DNA of 64,000 nt from Sympetrum striolatum (GCA_947579665.1 OX388349.1:20492459-20556458), one strand, 5' to 3'; positions 12,639 through 25,865 are shown, numbered from the stretch's first letter. The notes: generated from the letters alone by a model not told the origin. A program made the numbers and translations.

Positions 12639-13974
12639 ATGAGCGGACATTTCTTACGATGGTTACGGAAGTAAATGCTATAAATTTCCTTGTCTGCGTT
12701 AAATGTAATGGAAGTAATATTTGTTTTGGGATAATAATGTGATTGACATCATACTTATCGTTTCTCAGCTAGGATAATTAATGATTCCAAATGGAGGTCT
12801 TCTTCACCTAGGGAATGAATGTGCTAATGATACCATTTGATCGACAGGCTTGCCAACCCTACTCTTTCGTAACGTATGTGGAATTATGAATATGACTGTT
12901 TAACGGATGTTACTTGAAAATTCGACGAATAAGCTAAAATGAAATCTATAAAAAATAACTACTCGCATGTAAGACGACTGTAACAATCACTAAAAATAGT
13001 ATTTTTCAACTTTAAATAGTCATTTATTTTAATTACCACACTGTCATTTTCTTGAATGAATAAATTGCTTAGTTACATAAAAAGTATGTTTTTATGGAAA
13101 TTTTCCGAAAAAGATCCCTTCTGGTGAAATAGTTGCGAATTTATCTCTGAGATGACTCCTTTTTAGTGAATTACCTATTGGGTTACAGATAGTAGACTGC
13201 AGATAGGTCTAGGATCTTCCCGCAGCTTATATGCAATGTTTGTTTCCTCTATGGCTAACAAATAAAGTCCCCAAAACTTGGTCATCAGTATCGTGTTATT
13301 ACCGATTGAACAAAGCAGTTGACAATTTGGACCATTTTCAGAATCGAATCGAAAAGCGCATCTCTTAAACACATTATCTGAATTCCAAGAATACTTTCTT
13401 GGAATGAAGCGGGAGAAAAGGTAAAAAGTCAGTTTCCTTTCCGTCAACGCTTACTGTCGTACTAGGCTCATTTCTGCTTTAAAAATTCATCGGATCCTGT
13501 ACCTAAACTACTTTAAAAGCTTCAAGGGAAAACCTGAAAGAAATCATTGACTTGGAGAACTGATTAAGAGTTTGTCCCAGGATTTTTCTTAAAAGTAGTC
13601 ATTCAATATTGTAATTGTTCTTTACAGAAGCAAACACGTGCTAAAGTATGTTACTACTGAACATTTTTAAGTATGTAATTAAAGCAGCCTAGATGATATT
13701 GTTCTCTAAGACTGTTATATTATAGTTTAATAGCATATTCTTGGGAATTTCGGAACTTAGAAATTTATTGACCATGAAGAGTATCTATGCTAATATGCTG
13801 TGTAAGTTCGACATAATTGATTCCACTGGAGAAAAAAGAGGAGTTTCTTTTATGGCTATTCTGGAGTAATAGTAATGAATAATTTTCAATCTGAAGTACC
13901 CAAAGAACATTCCTTCTCGACGGGATATTTTTATCTCCTCAGGTGATACTCTGAAACCTTTAAGATAGCATCAA
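12639..13974. other. AT-rich non-coding stretch
   Basis: Nothing clear. The 90-codon minus-strand frame at 13175-13447 has no recognisable domain. Confidence 0.45.
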
Positions 13975-14985
13975 TATTTTGGGAACGGGACCATTCCGGG
14001 CGTATATATCTCAGAGAACAGAATTTCGGTGCCGAAAACGCTTCGTAAAAGGATTATAACCATAGCCTTTCATAATCTGGCGAGACAAAGCATTATCTTC
14101 CATTCCACGAATCAGCATACTAAAAGATTTTTGGCTCCACGAGGCCTTTTGAATAAAGAGAGTTCAATTATATATGTCCGGCACTAAGGTTATTTCTCCT
14201 CGCACAAAAACGACCATTTTTATTACTCCTCCTATCTACAATTATTCTTTTCTCTCCCCGTCGGAATTCCTATAATCTCCACTCCCTCTTCCCCATCCTC
14301 ATTAATCCCCTGTGGAAGGGGCCCCGCCCCTATGCCCGTTCATATTCGCCTCAACAATAAAATCCTCCCACCGCGTAACTTCCCTTTCTGGTCCACCCAT
14401 TCCTACACACATACGACCGCCCTGCCCTCAGCGGGGGAACTAGGGAAATAAAAAATACGAAAGTAAACAAATGAGGGGGGAATGGCGAGAGATAAAAAAA
14501 GTAGCGCGCACTGGGCTCACAACACAAGCCAGTCGCCCAGAACGGTCCGCCATGAATATTCAAGGGGGAAAGGGTGCCTGAGGATGGAAGGGGTTGAGAA
14601 GATGGGGAGGTGTTGGGTGGGAGATGTGAAAAAATGTAGGAGAGAGACAAAGGCGAGGAAATCGAATGCTATTCTTATCAAAACTCCCTTAATTTGGTTT
14701 TCTGATCGTTTATCTGGAAAAGCGATTGGTTTCGGGTCCGTGGAAAGAATTGGAGAGGAAAGAAGAGGGGAGGGAGATAGGGGAGGTTAGCTCTATGAGA
14801 GATATCGAGATTTTGGGAGACTTAAGGAGAGACGTATCGGAGGAGAAGGAAACGATCGGTAAAATTTACGAGCTGTCTGAGGTCCTTTCCTTTGCCAGCG
14901 GAATATCAACTGTTTCGGCGTCACGTCGAGATATTATGCAACTTTTCTCTCTATCTCGTTAGGTCATTCTTTGGCTTATGACTCT
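13975..14985. other. GC-rich island with pyrimidine then purine arms
   Basis: A pyrimidine-rich arm (14220-14345) is followed by CpG-bearing sequence and a purine-rich arm (14460-14850). The pattern makes opposing frames: a 102-codon plus-strand frame at 14482 overlaps a 99-codon minus-strand frame at 14351-14650, both of low complexity. A GCCAT core is at 14552. It could form an H-DNA-like structure or bind GAGA-type factors. This is inference only. Confidence 0.35.
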
Positions 14986-16640
14986 AATACTTAGGATGAC
15001 ACGGAGCGGTCATGAGCCTAGTGCTACCTACTCGTTGTGAAAAATATACACAGCTTTTTTGTACATCGTTCATAATATAGCAATGGTTTCAAATTAGGAT
15101 TAGACTTCAAAATAAAAGAGGCAACAGTCATGCCATGTAGTTTGAAGAAAACAGTAACCATATGAAGTAGTAAACGATGTCTAAAAGAGTGGTACATGAC
15201 TTACCAGTATGCAGCTCAAAACATTCTATAACTTGAATTATTATTCGAGATGAGAAATGTTTAAAGCTTGCAATTCGGATTGCTTACACAAGGAAAATAA
15301 AGGTTTATCTTTTACTTGAGTATTTAAAAACATGACAGATTCCAAAAAAAATGTATAATATTATAAATATTGTTCCAGAGGAAGAAACATAGTATTCCGA
15401 AAGGTTTCTCTCGTATTAATGAAGTACACATTATCAAAGAAAGCAAAATAGAAATCTTATAACCACGAAGAATTATGAAGTAGATATCCATTAATATAAA
15501 TTATGATATTCAGCAAAAATTTCACGTGATGAAGGATAATTTAAATCTTTAATTATAGGTATCTAATTTTCCATACTATCTGGGTGTCATGATTAAAAGA
15601 AAATATGGTGACCCTAATCTATAAAATTAGAAGATATGATGAATTACGATGAAATTTGTGAAATAAATCCTTATAATATTTAACATAAATCGCAGAAATA
15701 AGACCTACATTTTCAGACACACTTAGGAGCTTGCGAGTTTAGTATTTTTTATTGGTGTGTATGGAAGGATGTTGAAAAAGAAAAATATATAACTTATAAA
15801 CAGCAAATAAAATCAAACAAATATATTATTAGGATTGGTTTAGTCAATAAAAATTCAGATGAGGCTCAGAAAAACAAGATGTTTTAGGAAAATATAGCCA
15901 TAAGTGAAAGTTAAATAAACATTTGGATCAATTCAATGGGCGACTTCAATGCTTGTGTGTACTTAAAATATGTTAGTGGTGTGGTGACACGAACTGTTAT
16001 TGCTGTGTGACATAGAGTTATATTTAATAAAGCAATACTCAAAGATTATTTTTAACTAAGACATCGAGGTTCATTAACTTAAGCCCTAGAAACTCATGTA
16101 CTTATGGTGAACAAGAATGTATCTTTCAAAATCCTATCATAAAACCATAAAATATATCAGGTATATAAAAATATCTGAATTGGACATGAGATGAAATTGA
16201 ATGTGAAATTTAATAAAGATTGCGACAAATTCACATACTAAATAACAATGATTGCTATGATTCTGGTGATGGAGTTGAAAGTACATCGAAGGGTTGAAAG
16301 GGTCTCGAAAATGAAACAATTTTTGGGAAAGAAAATGCACAAAATTATCGACTAAACTGTCGGCTATTTCAATGTTTAAGCATTTTAACATAGTTTAAAA
16401 CATCACTTCAAATATTTAAATAACTGAGGTACGATGAAAGAAAAAAGGGCAACACACAATAATTAAAATTTCAGAGGATTCTCAGTTTAAAGACGTGTCT
16501 TTTGACTAACATTCAAATTCCTAATGTAATAATCCACATCTGCCGATATTAATAATACAAATATTACTCTCCTTCTATTTTATGTTTAATTAAAATATCA
16601 TATACATTTTAAAGGGGATTTATGGATCTTTTGCACTGCG
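14986..16640. other. AT-rich non-coding stretch
   Basis: I see nothing definable. AT-rich sequence with scattered short frames only. Confidence 0.5.
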
Positions 16641-16883
16641 AGTCGATGTCTTCCTTTTTTAATCAAACAAACACCCGCAAAAGTTCAAAAAGCAGCTGAC
16701 TCCGAGACGACTGTTTCGACAAGTTGCACAATTTATATCAAAAGTCGATAGGAGTATAGTTTTCCGTGTTTTAATGGAGGTTTGTCATAGAAATCGCGCT
16801 GGCGGTCTATCAGTGAGACAGAAAGGTAAAGTTTGGAGCGAGTGAGTGTATTGCAGGTACTCCGTGTGCTTACGACACATTGA

Positions 16884-17124
16884 GCGCATATTTATGATAG
16901 CAAAGGTGGCGATGGCAGTGCACGAGGTCGTGGAGAACTGAATTAACGATCGCAGCAGATGGTCGTGCTTCGTAAGATGAGACAAGCAAGGAAGGTTTCA
17001 CAGTTAAGGATATTGCGGCGCATTTCATACAAATTGATAGATTGGTCTCATTTTTGCATTTCTTCTCAAATCGATTGATTGAAATTGAAATAATCAAGAT
17101 GATGTTAGACTCCTCTTCTAACTA
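16884..17124 (+). pseudogene. Decayed protein-like stretch, family unknown
   Basis: From 16884 the plus strand reads AHIYDSKGGDGSARGRGELN, then a TAA stop at 16944-16946, then RSQQMVVLR. A one-base shift at about 974-976 then opens DETSKEGFTVKDIAAHFIQI, and that frame stays open to about 17121. The residues look more like a soluble protein than the F/I/Y/K-rich frames elsewhere, and the local base composition is GC-richer. An in-frame stop plus a frameshift would make it a pseudogene or decayed transposon coding fragment. The antisense frame (16870-17097) is open for 75 codons and is an alternative reading. I do not recognise the family. Confidence 0.22.
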
Positions 17125-17125
17125 A

Positions 17126-18154
17126 CCCATCCTTAATACTCATAAGATAAATATCCCTTGTGATTTCAAGTGATATATCGCCTAATATCGCTAAACAAAC
17201 TTTTCAAGATTTGAAGAGTTGTGAGTAGAAGTAAGTATAACTGAAATACATGTATTTGGAATTGATTGTTTTTTTATTGAGACATTCTCAGCTTACTTCA
17301 AGACATTTACATCAATTAATATTTAGTTCAAAATCCATATTGGGGAATCTCTTAGTAAAAGATTCCTCATTATGGATTTTGTTAGAATTAATAATTAACA
17401 CAAATTTACGCCTGATTCCGTGTCGATTATTTAGTTCAATGGGAAAGAGAATGTTCAAAATATCCATTTACGAATATAATGAAGAATTTAATCAATTGAT
17501 GAGCAAAAACAAACCTAATATTAACCATAAATCTAGAATGATTTTTTAACTAAAAATGAATAAGTATTAACCTTAACGTATATTAAACCTTTTAAACCTA
17601 AAAAAACCTGTACTAAACCTTTTAAAAATATTGGACGAGAAAACAATTATTTATAATAAAAAATCCATTTATATTCCTTCACTATTAGGCTGATAATGAT
17701 AAAAATCCAATCATTTAAATTATTTAAGATTTAAAAAACTGATTTCAGAGACCTTTACTGATATATCTTGAATTCTGTTTCGCAATATTTAAATTATTAA
17801 GTTTAGAATGAGAGAATAAAACGTTTTTAAAGAAACTCCTCTTGAAGAACATTAAAGAGTGTTTGTAAATCATGATTTAGCACAGTAAAAATGAATTTAA
17901 TAGCTTAAAGCTGGATGCCTGGATGACCCCAAATGTTTTTTTATTTACACCAAACCAATTTTTTGCGTTCAATATTCAGTGAGAAAATTTTTCCACTGTG
18001 ATTTTCACATATTCCTTAATGATATTACTTATTGTGTACCTCTTCTTGGGAACATAAAATTCTTTTACCGATATGTGATTGCAAGATAAACTCCATTATG
18101 ATTTTCTTCCAACTATACTGTAGCTATAATCAACCGAAGCGCTTTTCTAAATCT
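17126..18154. other. AT-rich non-coding stretch
   Basis: No gene. A small direct repeat of TAAACCTTTTAAA occurs twice near 17583-17633. The 99-codon frame at 17250-17549 is L/I/N/K-rich and looks like chance. Confidence 0.45.
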
Positions 18155-18440
18155 TAATCGGAGGGAATACAGCGAAAAGTCATACTTGTGTTTGACGAAA
18201 TCTAGTAAAAAGGTAGGAACGTCGTTTTACATAAATATAGTAAAGGAGCACGAGATTAACGGGGAAGGAGGTGAGTTGGAGGCGTGGGGAGGAGGACGTG
18301 TAGGTATAGGCAGGGCGACAGATTGCACGACAAGGACATGGTGCGGATGCAAAATCTGGTGCGGGCAAACGAGGAGGTGGGAAAAGACAGGAGGGTGAAG
18401 CGAGGTTGCCAATTTAGCGAGTTTGCCATTAGACATACAT
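18155..18440. other. Small GC-rich purine-biased island
   Basis: GGAGG/GAGG-rich plus strand between AT-rich flanks. Five overlapping frames on both strands cross it, none with a recognisable motif. Confidence 0.3.
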
Positions 18441-19459
18441 ATGTATACTTAGGCAGTTTTCACTTCGTGCTGATTTTCATATTTGGTATCGCTTTCATCG
18501 GAAAAATTATCAAGAATTTACGAATGTACCAACGGGATTATCTTCTATTTCTAGGACATAAATATCGAGTTATTCCAAAAATATTCATCTATTCATCTGC
18601 ATTTATAGACATAAGAAGATAATTTGGTTTGATTTTTGCACCTATGATTTCGTAATTTTCAGCTTACTTTTTCGAGTTTGTGAGCACGATTTCCGTTAGT
18701 AGGATCACGTAAACTTGCCATTTGTTTTCGGCAATCTGATATTAAAAGAGAGACAGAAGAGTTATATTTCCGCTGTGATTCATAACATTCACAGCCTTAA
18801 GCATGCTTTCTCCAGCATATCATAAATTACTACAATCTATGATGGATTTTTTATGATAAGAATGCAATATTATCCTGAGTGTGACTAAATTCATTTCTAA
18901 GTTCTGCTACTTAACTTTAAGCATGATTTTATTCCTATCGAATGTACTTCTTCAATCATCGAAGTAGATTAAGGATTTCAATAACATGGAATAAAATATT
19001 AAATTTAAGATATTATTAACCATATCGGGTATTTATAAATTGGTAAAACTATTAACGCAATGGAAAAGAGATGGTAAAATATATCGATATATAGAGGACA
19101 AAACAAGGAATAGAAGAAGAAAAGATCCATGAATGATTTAATGAATAAAGAAAATAGAAAGGAGAACTTTCTAAGGGAACAATGGGTTATGGACTTAGAT
19201 AAGTTTTTTATACTTATTTTCAATTCACCTTAAGGTTTTATTACTCTTGAAGAAGAATTACACTCTATCGAAGGGATGGCGTTAAATGTTTTATTATTAA
19301 AAATATAAGTAAAAGGGTTAAGGTAACTTCACACATAAGGGGGTGTACCCTGGAAAATTCCCAAGGAAAATCTACCATTTTACTGAAAGCGATTCATGAA
19401 ATTAAGCCAAGTTATGTTAGACAAATCGCTATTTTGTGTACAAATAAATAACATAAAGT
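18441..19459. other. AT-rich non-coding stretch
   Basis: Nothing definable. Several runs of A/T and a GAAAGAG-rich minus/plus mix at 19050-19170. Confidence 0.45.
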
Positions 19460-20060
19460 AGTATTGCGCTCTTTGCCCAAGTCATCCATCACTCTATCTT
19501 TCGAAAATTGCTATAATCACAACCAAAACAACGCACGCACGGTGTACAAGTACAAAACGAGGTTTCTGCATTTGATTTTGTTACTCTCCCAATCATATGC
19601 GGTTGTTCATTCAGAAGGAAAAATACCACTGCGTATTGCGTCTCATTCAAAAAGAGAAGCATCGCGAGGGTGCGTATGTGTGAAACTCGTAGTTTCCGTA
19701 GTAAAAATTCGAGGGTGAAGAGGGAGGGGAGAGGGAGATAGGAGGCATCTCTCTCAGCATTCTAATCCGTATGAAAGGGGTCACTTGCGAATGGCCGAGT
19801 GATGCGTGTCCACTGTTGCCGATATGCTTCGTTTCCTCGTGGCTTTATGGCTCTCTCGGAATCTCTCTTTTTACTCTGTTCTACGCCATCTTCGTTTGCC
19901 GCATTACGTTCGGGAAATAAAGTCGTGTACATCGAAATACGATCCAATTGCAAGCATTATCTTTCAGCGTACCGAAACGAATTTCCGTTTGATTCCACGA
20001 CGTCCGAAGCCAAATACGACCATTATGAAGTTACAGATTGATCCTTCTCCATACATATTC
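19460..20060. other. GC-richer island with YY1/Pho-like site
   Basis: CpG-bearing island with purine-rich GAGAGGGAGA near 19720-19740. CGCCATCTT at 19884-19892 is the reverse of AAGATGGCG, the core of the YY1/Pleiohomeotic consensus. Overlapping frames of 80-91 codons lack recognisable domains. Confidence 0.35.
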
Positions 20061-20980
20061 CAAAAATCAAACTTTATTTGAAATGTCTGTCTGTGAAAGT
20101 AGGAATAATTGCTTAAATCACGGCACTCATGGCATGGCATCATGGAAATTTGTTTCCCTGGTCAACACGATACTTAATGTAACATTTCTAGGTCAGAGCA
20201 ACTTAATATTTTTGCTACTGATTTTTATTTGCAAGAATTATTATTTTGAAAGAGATGGCCTAAATATCATCATGTGAAAAAAGAATAAAGTAAATATCAA
20301 AATGAGGATAATTTACATTCCATGATTGAAGTCATTGAAATAAAAAAAAACAGATTAGTAACGAAACTAACTTCAAATCTCCAGCGCAGTGTAATGATTT
20401 ACAAGAGATTTCGATATCCTTTTGCAGAGAATTTACTGCGCACTTTTTTATCTAAAAGAAATAATAGCTTTGTATTCGTGCATAAATCATTTTAAATAAT
20501 CATCATATACAAGAGATCCTCAAAGTAGGAATATGCCAAACGCGATTCATTGGATGATTTCACGTGGAAATAGACGCGGCCTTGGTTATCGGTCCCCTTA
20601 TTGGAAACGGTAAGAATGTAAGGTTTTCCTTCGAAACTAATTATAAGAGGAAAATTTATGCGGTCGGGAATCGTGTGTGATGGTAAACAGTCATTTTCTT
20701 TTAGAAAATTTTGAGATGATTTATGAAGAAAAATGTTCTTTTGAAAAACCGCATTACGCTAAGAAAATATTAACATAAGCATTGATTTAACACAATAGTT
20801 TGAATTTAAGAGGCAAGATTTGAATAGACATTGGATTAAGTAGTTGAAAATGAAACGAATATTTCGAAGAGGAACTTAGTGAAGATGATCATCTTAAAAG
20901 CTCTAGTTAGTGTAACTAGTCAAGATCATACTGCAAGAAACTACGTTTTTAGCGTTTTAACTGTCGATTATAGACGAATA
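20061..20980. other. Mixed AT-rich stretch
   Basis: No gene. A CpG-containing patch lies at about 20540-20680, the rest is AT-rich. Confidence 0.4.
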
Positions 20981-21620
20981 CAGTGGTACCTCGAGATACG
21001 AGTTTAATTTGTTCCAGAACCGAGCTCGTAAGTCAATCGGCTCGTATCTCAAACGAATTTCTCCCATTTAAAATAACTGAATTCGATTTAATCCGTTCCG
21101 GATCTATGAAAAATCTCCAAACCATTGTAAATTATGAATAAAGATATGTTTTTAAATATCAAATAAACATGTATAATTAACAAATACATAACAAAATATG
21201 AAATAAAGAAATAAAAGGGTTATTTAGCATAATAGTCTTACTTTGGAAACGGACGAGTGCGGCTAACGAAGGTGAACGGCGAGGAGGAGGGAGGGGGGAA
21301 GGGATGCAGGCACTCTAGACACGTACGTAAACGGCGCTTTTATAGAACTTAAAACTATTTTCGTAACTTTAAAACTAAAACTACACTTTCCTTATTTCAA
21401 ATGAAAGAAAAAACTTAAAACAATGCACTTAACTTTAAACTTAAACTAAGCTAACATTTACGTAAATTTAATTATCACTTGTTTTTGCCTTCTTGGCTGC
21501 ACTTGGCTTGGAAACACGGCTCCGATTTGGGCTCGTATCTTGAACGAAAATATGGCCCGAGCTCCGGCTCGTATCTCAAAAAACTCGTATGTTAGGCTGC
21601 TCATATCTCGAGGTACACTG
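20981..21620. mobile_element. Non-autonomous pogo/Tigger-like DNA transposon
   Basis: The left end starts CAGTGGTACCTCGAGATACG and the right end, reversed, starts CAGTGTACCTCGAGATATGA, giving inverted ends of about 22 bp with one missing base and one or two substitutions. Both ends abut TA (20979-20980 and 21621-21622), the target duplication of the Tc1/mariner superfamily. The CAGTGGTACCTCG start and inner phrases such as AACGAATTT and GATACGAGC are familiar from Tigger/pogo-type elements. At 640 bp with no transposase frame it is a deletion derivative moved in trans. The sub-terminal GATACGAGC motif repeats several times near each end. The interior holds a purine-rich GGAGG block (21279-21305) and an A/T-rich stretch. 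Confidence 0.8.
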
Positions 21621-21739
21621 TACTCAGTACTCAGTCTCGATAAGGAAAGGATCTAATAAATAAGGATCTTTGACACTTTACTTAAAGTGGGATTAGATTT
21701 TTCAAATGGGATTAAAATTGAAATACTGAAGCGCGAAAA

Positions 21740-22830
21740 CCGTTTGAGTTACCGCAAGTGAGTTGACATATGTTCCTTTTGTTGTAGCAGCGAATGTCAA
21801 CGGGGTGTTGAAGATCAGGTTACATACCCATGACACACGATTCCCGGCCACGTATGTTTTCCTCTCAGTTTCGTAGGTTACATCCTTACAGTTTCCAGAA
21901 AGAGAGCCAAAGACCAAGGCAGCGTCAATTTCCTCATAAAATCATCCAATATATAGCTTTTGAAACAATCCTACTTCGAGGAACATCCGGAAGCTACTTA
22001 TTTCCAAAATTATTACCGATGGCCTTCGGAATAAATCACCTCGGATTCATCGCTTACGTAAGGTAGAGGGGTGGCCAATTGTTGACAAACTTATGACGCG
22101 GATTTTTCCCGTGTAACTGCAAAATTGTTCAGGGAACGGGTGAAATGAGAGGAAGAAAGAGAGAGAGGGGAAAAAACAAATGAAAATCAGGGACCGCTTT
22201 CCCGGGACTGACAACCCAGAGAACGCCGGCGGGGTCGTTAGATAAAAACAGTGATAAATGAGAAAGACGTGAAGGATGTTTGGGGGGAGGGCGGAATACA
22301 AAGGAGAAGGGGGGAGGAAGAATGTCGGATGGCGCAGAAAAAAATGAAGGATGATGTAGAAATTAAAAACAAAGCGACGTCGCGGTATCGTCGGAACAGG
22401 GTTGTGTCGCGGGCTGGAGACGTTTCAATTAAAGTGGCGGCAATCTTCGGTGAGACCGATAAAGTTTTCTTCGCGGGGAGGGAGGGCGGGACTCTCTGGG
22501 AAGGAAAGACTCGGGAGGCGATAAAGAAGAAGAAGAAATAAGAAGCGTTTGGGGAGAAATTTTTAAATGAGAGATAAGACGAGACGTGGGTGGAGGGAGG
22601 TGTATGGGATGCGAGGGTTGAAGAAGGGGTGTCAGTTGGGATGAAGGGGTACTTGGAGGTGGGGCAGGGGTTCTTGGAGGTGGGGTAAGGGTTCTTTTAG
22701 GCAGAGGTTCTTAATTTTGAATGTTATCAGGTGTCGTTATCGAAGACGCTGGGAGAAAAAGAAGCGACTCTCAGTTCTGTTTGCCCACGGGGGAAGCCGG
22801 TTCCCGCCCTTATTTATGGTTACGATTTAT
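21740..22830. other. Large GC-rich, purine-rich island
   Basis: One of the longest islands. The plus strand is strongly purine-biased at 22140-22690, with GGGGAGG-type runs, a GAAGAAGAAGAAG microsatellite near 22526 and ATGGCG at about 22329. A direct repeat of GTTCTTGGAGGTGGGG occurs near 22670. The 96-codon frame at 22251 is charged low complexity and no family is evident. Confidence 0.35.
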
Positions 22831-24337
22831 TAATTACTGAGACATTTTATAGCTGTGCATGTTAAATGTTTAGAATGGCAGAAAATATTTATGAGAGCGA
22901 ATTTAAATTCTCCTGATGCAACTGAAGGTAAAGATAGAAATCTTTCGAGATTCCAATATACATGGTTTAAATATGCAATCCTTCAGTACAAAGAGATGTT
23001 GAATAGGTAAGAGAATATCTTTAAAAACTATCAGTCATAATTAGCTCTGTATACAGAAATATCATTACTGATATAATTGTTATTATTTGCCTTTTTTGGA
23101 GATTTCCTGAGAAAAGAGCAGCGAAACGTTGCACAAAAAATAAAGTACGCAGAAGTCTGTAAGTTATTCAGTATTAAGACCGTATATTCGTACAATGAAA
23201 TTCTATTCATTTGGATGAATATTCAACATATCCCTATGAAAAATATGACCGTTTTCCAAATGAATATATTAATTAGAATACTTGGGTAGAAATTCATTCA
23301 AAAAAATTTTGCAGCCACTTGAAGATTCACGTTTATTTTGTTTTCTTAAAGAAGCGTAATATTGTCTACCTTGCCTCAAATCTATTTCCAATCTTTCCAA
23401 TTAACATTTTAAAAGTATACCAATTCATTTTCTCACGATGATTGAATTTTATCCTATTTTTCAGCGCGTATCAAATATAAAATGAGAGATTATATCATTA
23501 CAAAGTAATAACTCATTAACGCAGAGCTATAAATCCGCTTTGGTGAAGCATATGAATTGGTCTAACATCCGAGGATAACAAAATTCCAAACCACGCATAG
23601 TGTACTCTCTTTATTTTGTGAGATATTTTTTGATTTACTTAAGGTTAGAATTGCTGACCTTAAATCGTCTTATGTCTGATGTAATTTTTTAGAATTTTAT
23701 CTCCTTTCATGCTGAAATCCACAAACGTGTTGTTAAGAGTATCACTAAGTTGGAATTAATACGCAACTGCGGTGGAAATGATAAGGACCTAAAGTTGACA
23801 ACTATTACATTACTGATATCATATTGTGGTGCAATATTGTTTCAAGTGCCTACTCCATAGCTGTCTCAGAAATTATAAGACTTTATATGGATAACTTAAT
23901 ATTATCAAGAGATGGTAATGATGAAAATATTATCAACCCAATCAAACCTATACATCCGTACGAAACGTGGGGAAGCTGTATACATTACAATGTTATATTT
24001 TTCATATCCATCATCGAAAATCTAACGTCAGTGAATAATTTCCCCGATTAATCAAGATGCGGATTAGTGAAATGAATTTTTGATTTTCGTTGCTACCGCT
24101 TGCCCTACATCCTTAGTTATCGCGATTCAAATGACAATTTAAACACACTCCCTTGTCAGGGTCATATGATATCAATATGAATTATTATCAAATACGTTAT
24201 CCTCATTCTCAAATCGCCGAACACCTGTCAGCGTAACAGCTGGTGCAACTTAGTATACGTAAACTGTGACAAACCTGTTCAGCATATGCTGTAACATGTT
24301 GTGATTCAAGGATTGTTAAAAAATCGCTCTTATTTTT
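22831..24337. other. AT-rich non-coding stretch
   Basis: No gene is supported. The short frames at 23077 and 23824 have no domain features. Confidence 0.45.
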
Positions 24338-25000
24338 ACTTTCTCCCTATACGTGGTCTAGAGAAAGTATTGTATTCGCAAAAAAATTTGACCTCCAGAT
24401 TTCGACGGAAATAGATGTTTTGGGGCCCATAGAGCACGTTTTCGCTATTTTCCCGAACATGTCTGTCTGTCTGTGATTAAAAAGTTTGTGGGCGCTCTTA
24501 AAAAGTAATTATCCGATCATTTTCAAATTTAATATTTAGAATTTTCCTAACAATTCCAAGAGTTGATTAGTTTTTGGTGAATATCGCTTAACCGGGAGTT
24601 GCGGTTTATCCGGAACAAAATTTTGTTTTTAAATATCTCTGTAAGAATACAATATAGGTATATATAATTATAAACAAAAGTTGTTGATAATTTACTTTAC
24701 TACAACTTTTGTATGAAACATTTTTTCGTAACACTGATTGTTTTGGAGTTATTATTGAATAATGGTTAACCGGAAGTTGTTGTTTATCCAGAAATGGAAG
24801 TTTTTCATACATATCTCTGTCAGAATAGGTATATACAATTCTGTACCAAAGTTATAGATAATGTTTTTTACTACAAATTTTGTACAGAACATTTTCCTGT
24901 AACACTCATTGTTTTGGAGTTATTTATATATTACCGGCATAGGCTTCTGTTTTCAATAAATACGGAGAAAGTCACGTGTTGGCCACATCAGATTTTTTAA
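24338..25000 (+). mobile_element. Unclassified interspersed repeat family, copy 1
   Basis: The element begins with ACTTTCTCC (24338-24346) and ends with GGAGAAAGT (24964-24972) plus a short tail GGCCACATCAGATTTTTT. The first 31 bases also form a hairpin (ACTTTCTC with GAGAAAGT at 24361-24368). Next come a conserved stretch including GTTTTGGGGCCCATAGAGCA (24418), a GTCTGTCTGTCTG run, GGGCGCTCTTAAAAAGTAAT, and two internal units of about 178 bp that start at TTAACCGG (24588 and 24766). The same order is found at 32303-33220, and reversed at 50668-51192. No coding capacity is visible, so it is non-autonomous. The class (foldback, Helitron-like or other) is unresolved. Confidence 0.85.
24588..24935 (+). 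repeat. Internal about 178-bp repeat, 2 units
   Basis: Two units, each starting at TTAACCGGGAG or TTAACCGGAAG, followed by TTTATCC, a TATCTCTGT segment, a TTTTGTA segment and TGTTTTGGAGTTATT. Copy 2 of the element has three such units. Confidence 0.85.
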
Positions 25001-25711
25001 AATTACTATTGTTAACGAGTGAACTCTTAAATTTCAACGATACTCTCATAAGTTACAGAAACTGAGCTACAAGTGGCTATTTCTATATTATGAACCAATA
25101 TATCTATTTACATTTTTAGAGTAAATTCTAATTTTCAGCAACGCTTATTAAATTCTTCTAGAGCTACTCATTTGAATGGTAATGGTTTCTTGATATACTG
25201 AGATTACTTTATCGAAATAATTAACTAAATTTTATGTCTCTCATACCGAATCATACCAAAATAATTTCTTTAATGTTTTTAACTAATTATTTTACTCCTA
25301 CCAACATTATGTGTCTTAATGATTTTTATCTGAATTTTATCTTTTGTTTTCGTTCTAGGAAGACGCATCGAAGGCAGATTCTGAGGTACTGATGAGTAAC
25401 CTGCTAGCAAATATCTCCTATGCAGTAAATATCTGTATGTATAAGATTGCTAAGAAGCAATCAAGAAGTAGAAAATTAATAGCTTGCTTCAACTGATGCT
25501 TTTCTTCAAGAGGGTAGCATATAGGATCATTGGTGATGATGACTAAGTGGCAGAATTTATATTTATGAGCTCTCAATAGTCCTTAAACCTTTCATGTAAA
25601 TTCTATGACAACTGTAAGAACATACTGAAATAATACTAAAGTAGTAAAATATTTGAACACCCCCTGTTATCCCGTTCGGTCGGTCGGTTTGTACCTCACT
25701 CTTTCTAAAAT
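25001..25711. other. AT-rich non-coding stretch
   Basis: Nothing recognisable. A GGTCGGTCGGTTTGTACC phrase near 25680 precedes the dispersed repeat. Confidence 0.4.
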
Positions 25712-25865
25712 TAACTACCAAGAGCTTGTAGAGGGGAATGGGGCTTCCTAGGCAAGATAAGGAGTGAGATAGTTTGCTTGCTTTCCTCACCAAGCAAGAA
25801 TACTCTACGTGCAACATGTCCAAGTGAACCTCAAATACGCTACAAGTAATACTTTTCTTAGGACT
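25712..25865 (+). repeat. Dispersed repeat, copy 1 of 2
   Basis: This segment aligns with 62390-62549 in the same orientation, about 36.7 kb away. Shared landmarks in order are ACCAAGAGCTT, GGGAATG, CTAGGCA, AGGAGTGAGATA, TTGCTTTC, CAAG...AATACT, CATGT and ACTTTTCTTAG. I estimate roughly 70% identity with small indels. No inverted ends or poly(A) tail were found. It is probably a fragment of an unrecognised transposable element. Confidence 0.75.

Noticed and set aside
14351..14790. Overlapping 99- and 102-codon frames on opposite strands
   Set aside because: Both are produced by purine/pyrimidine strand bias; they cannot both be genes and neither has a motif.
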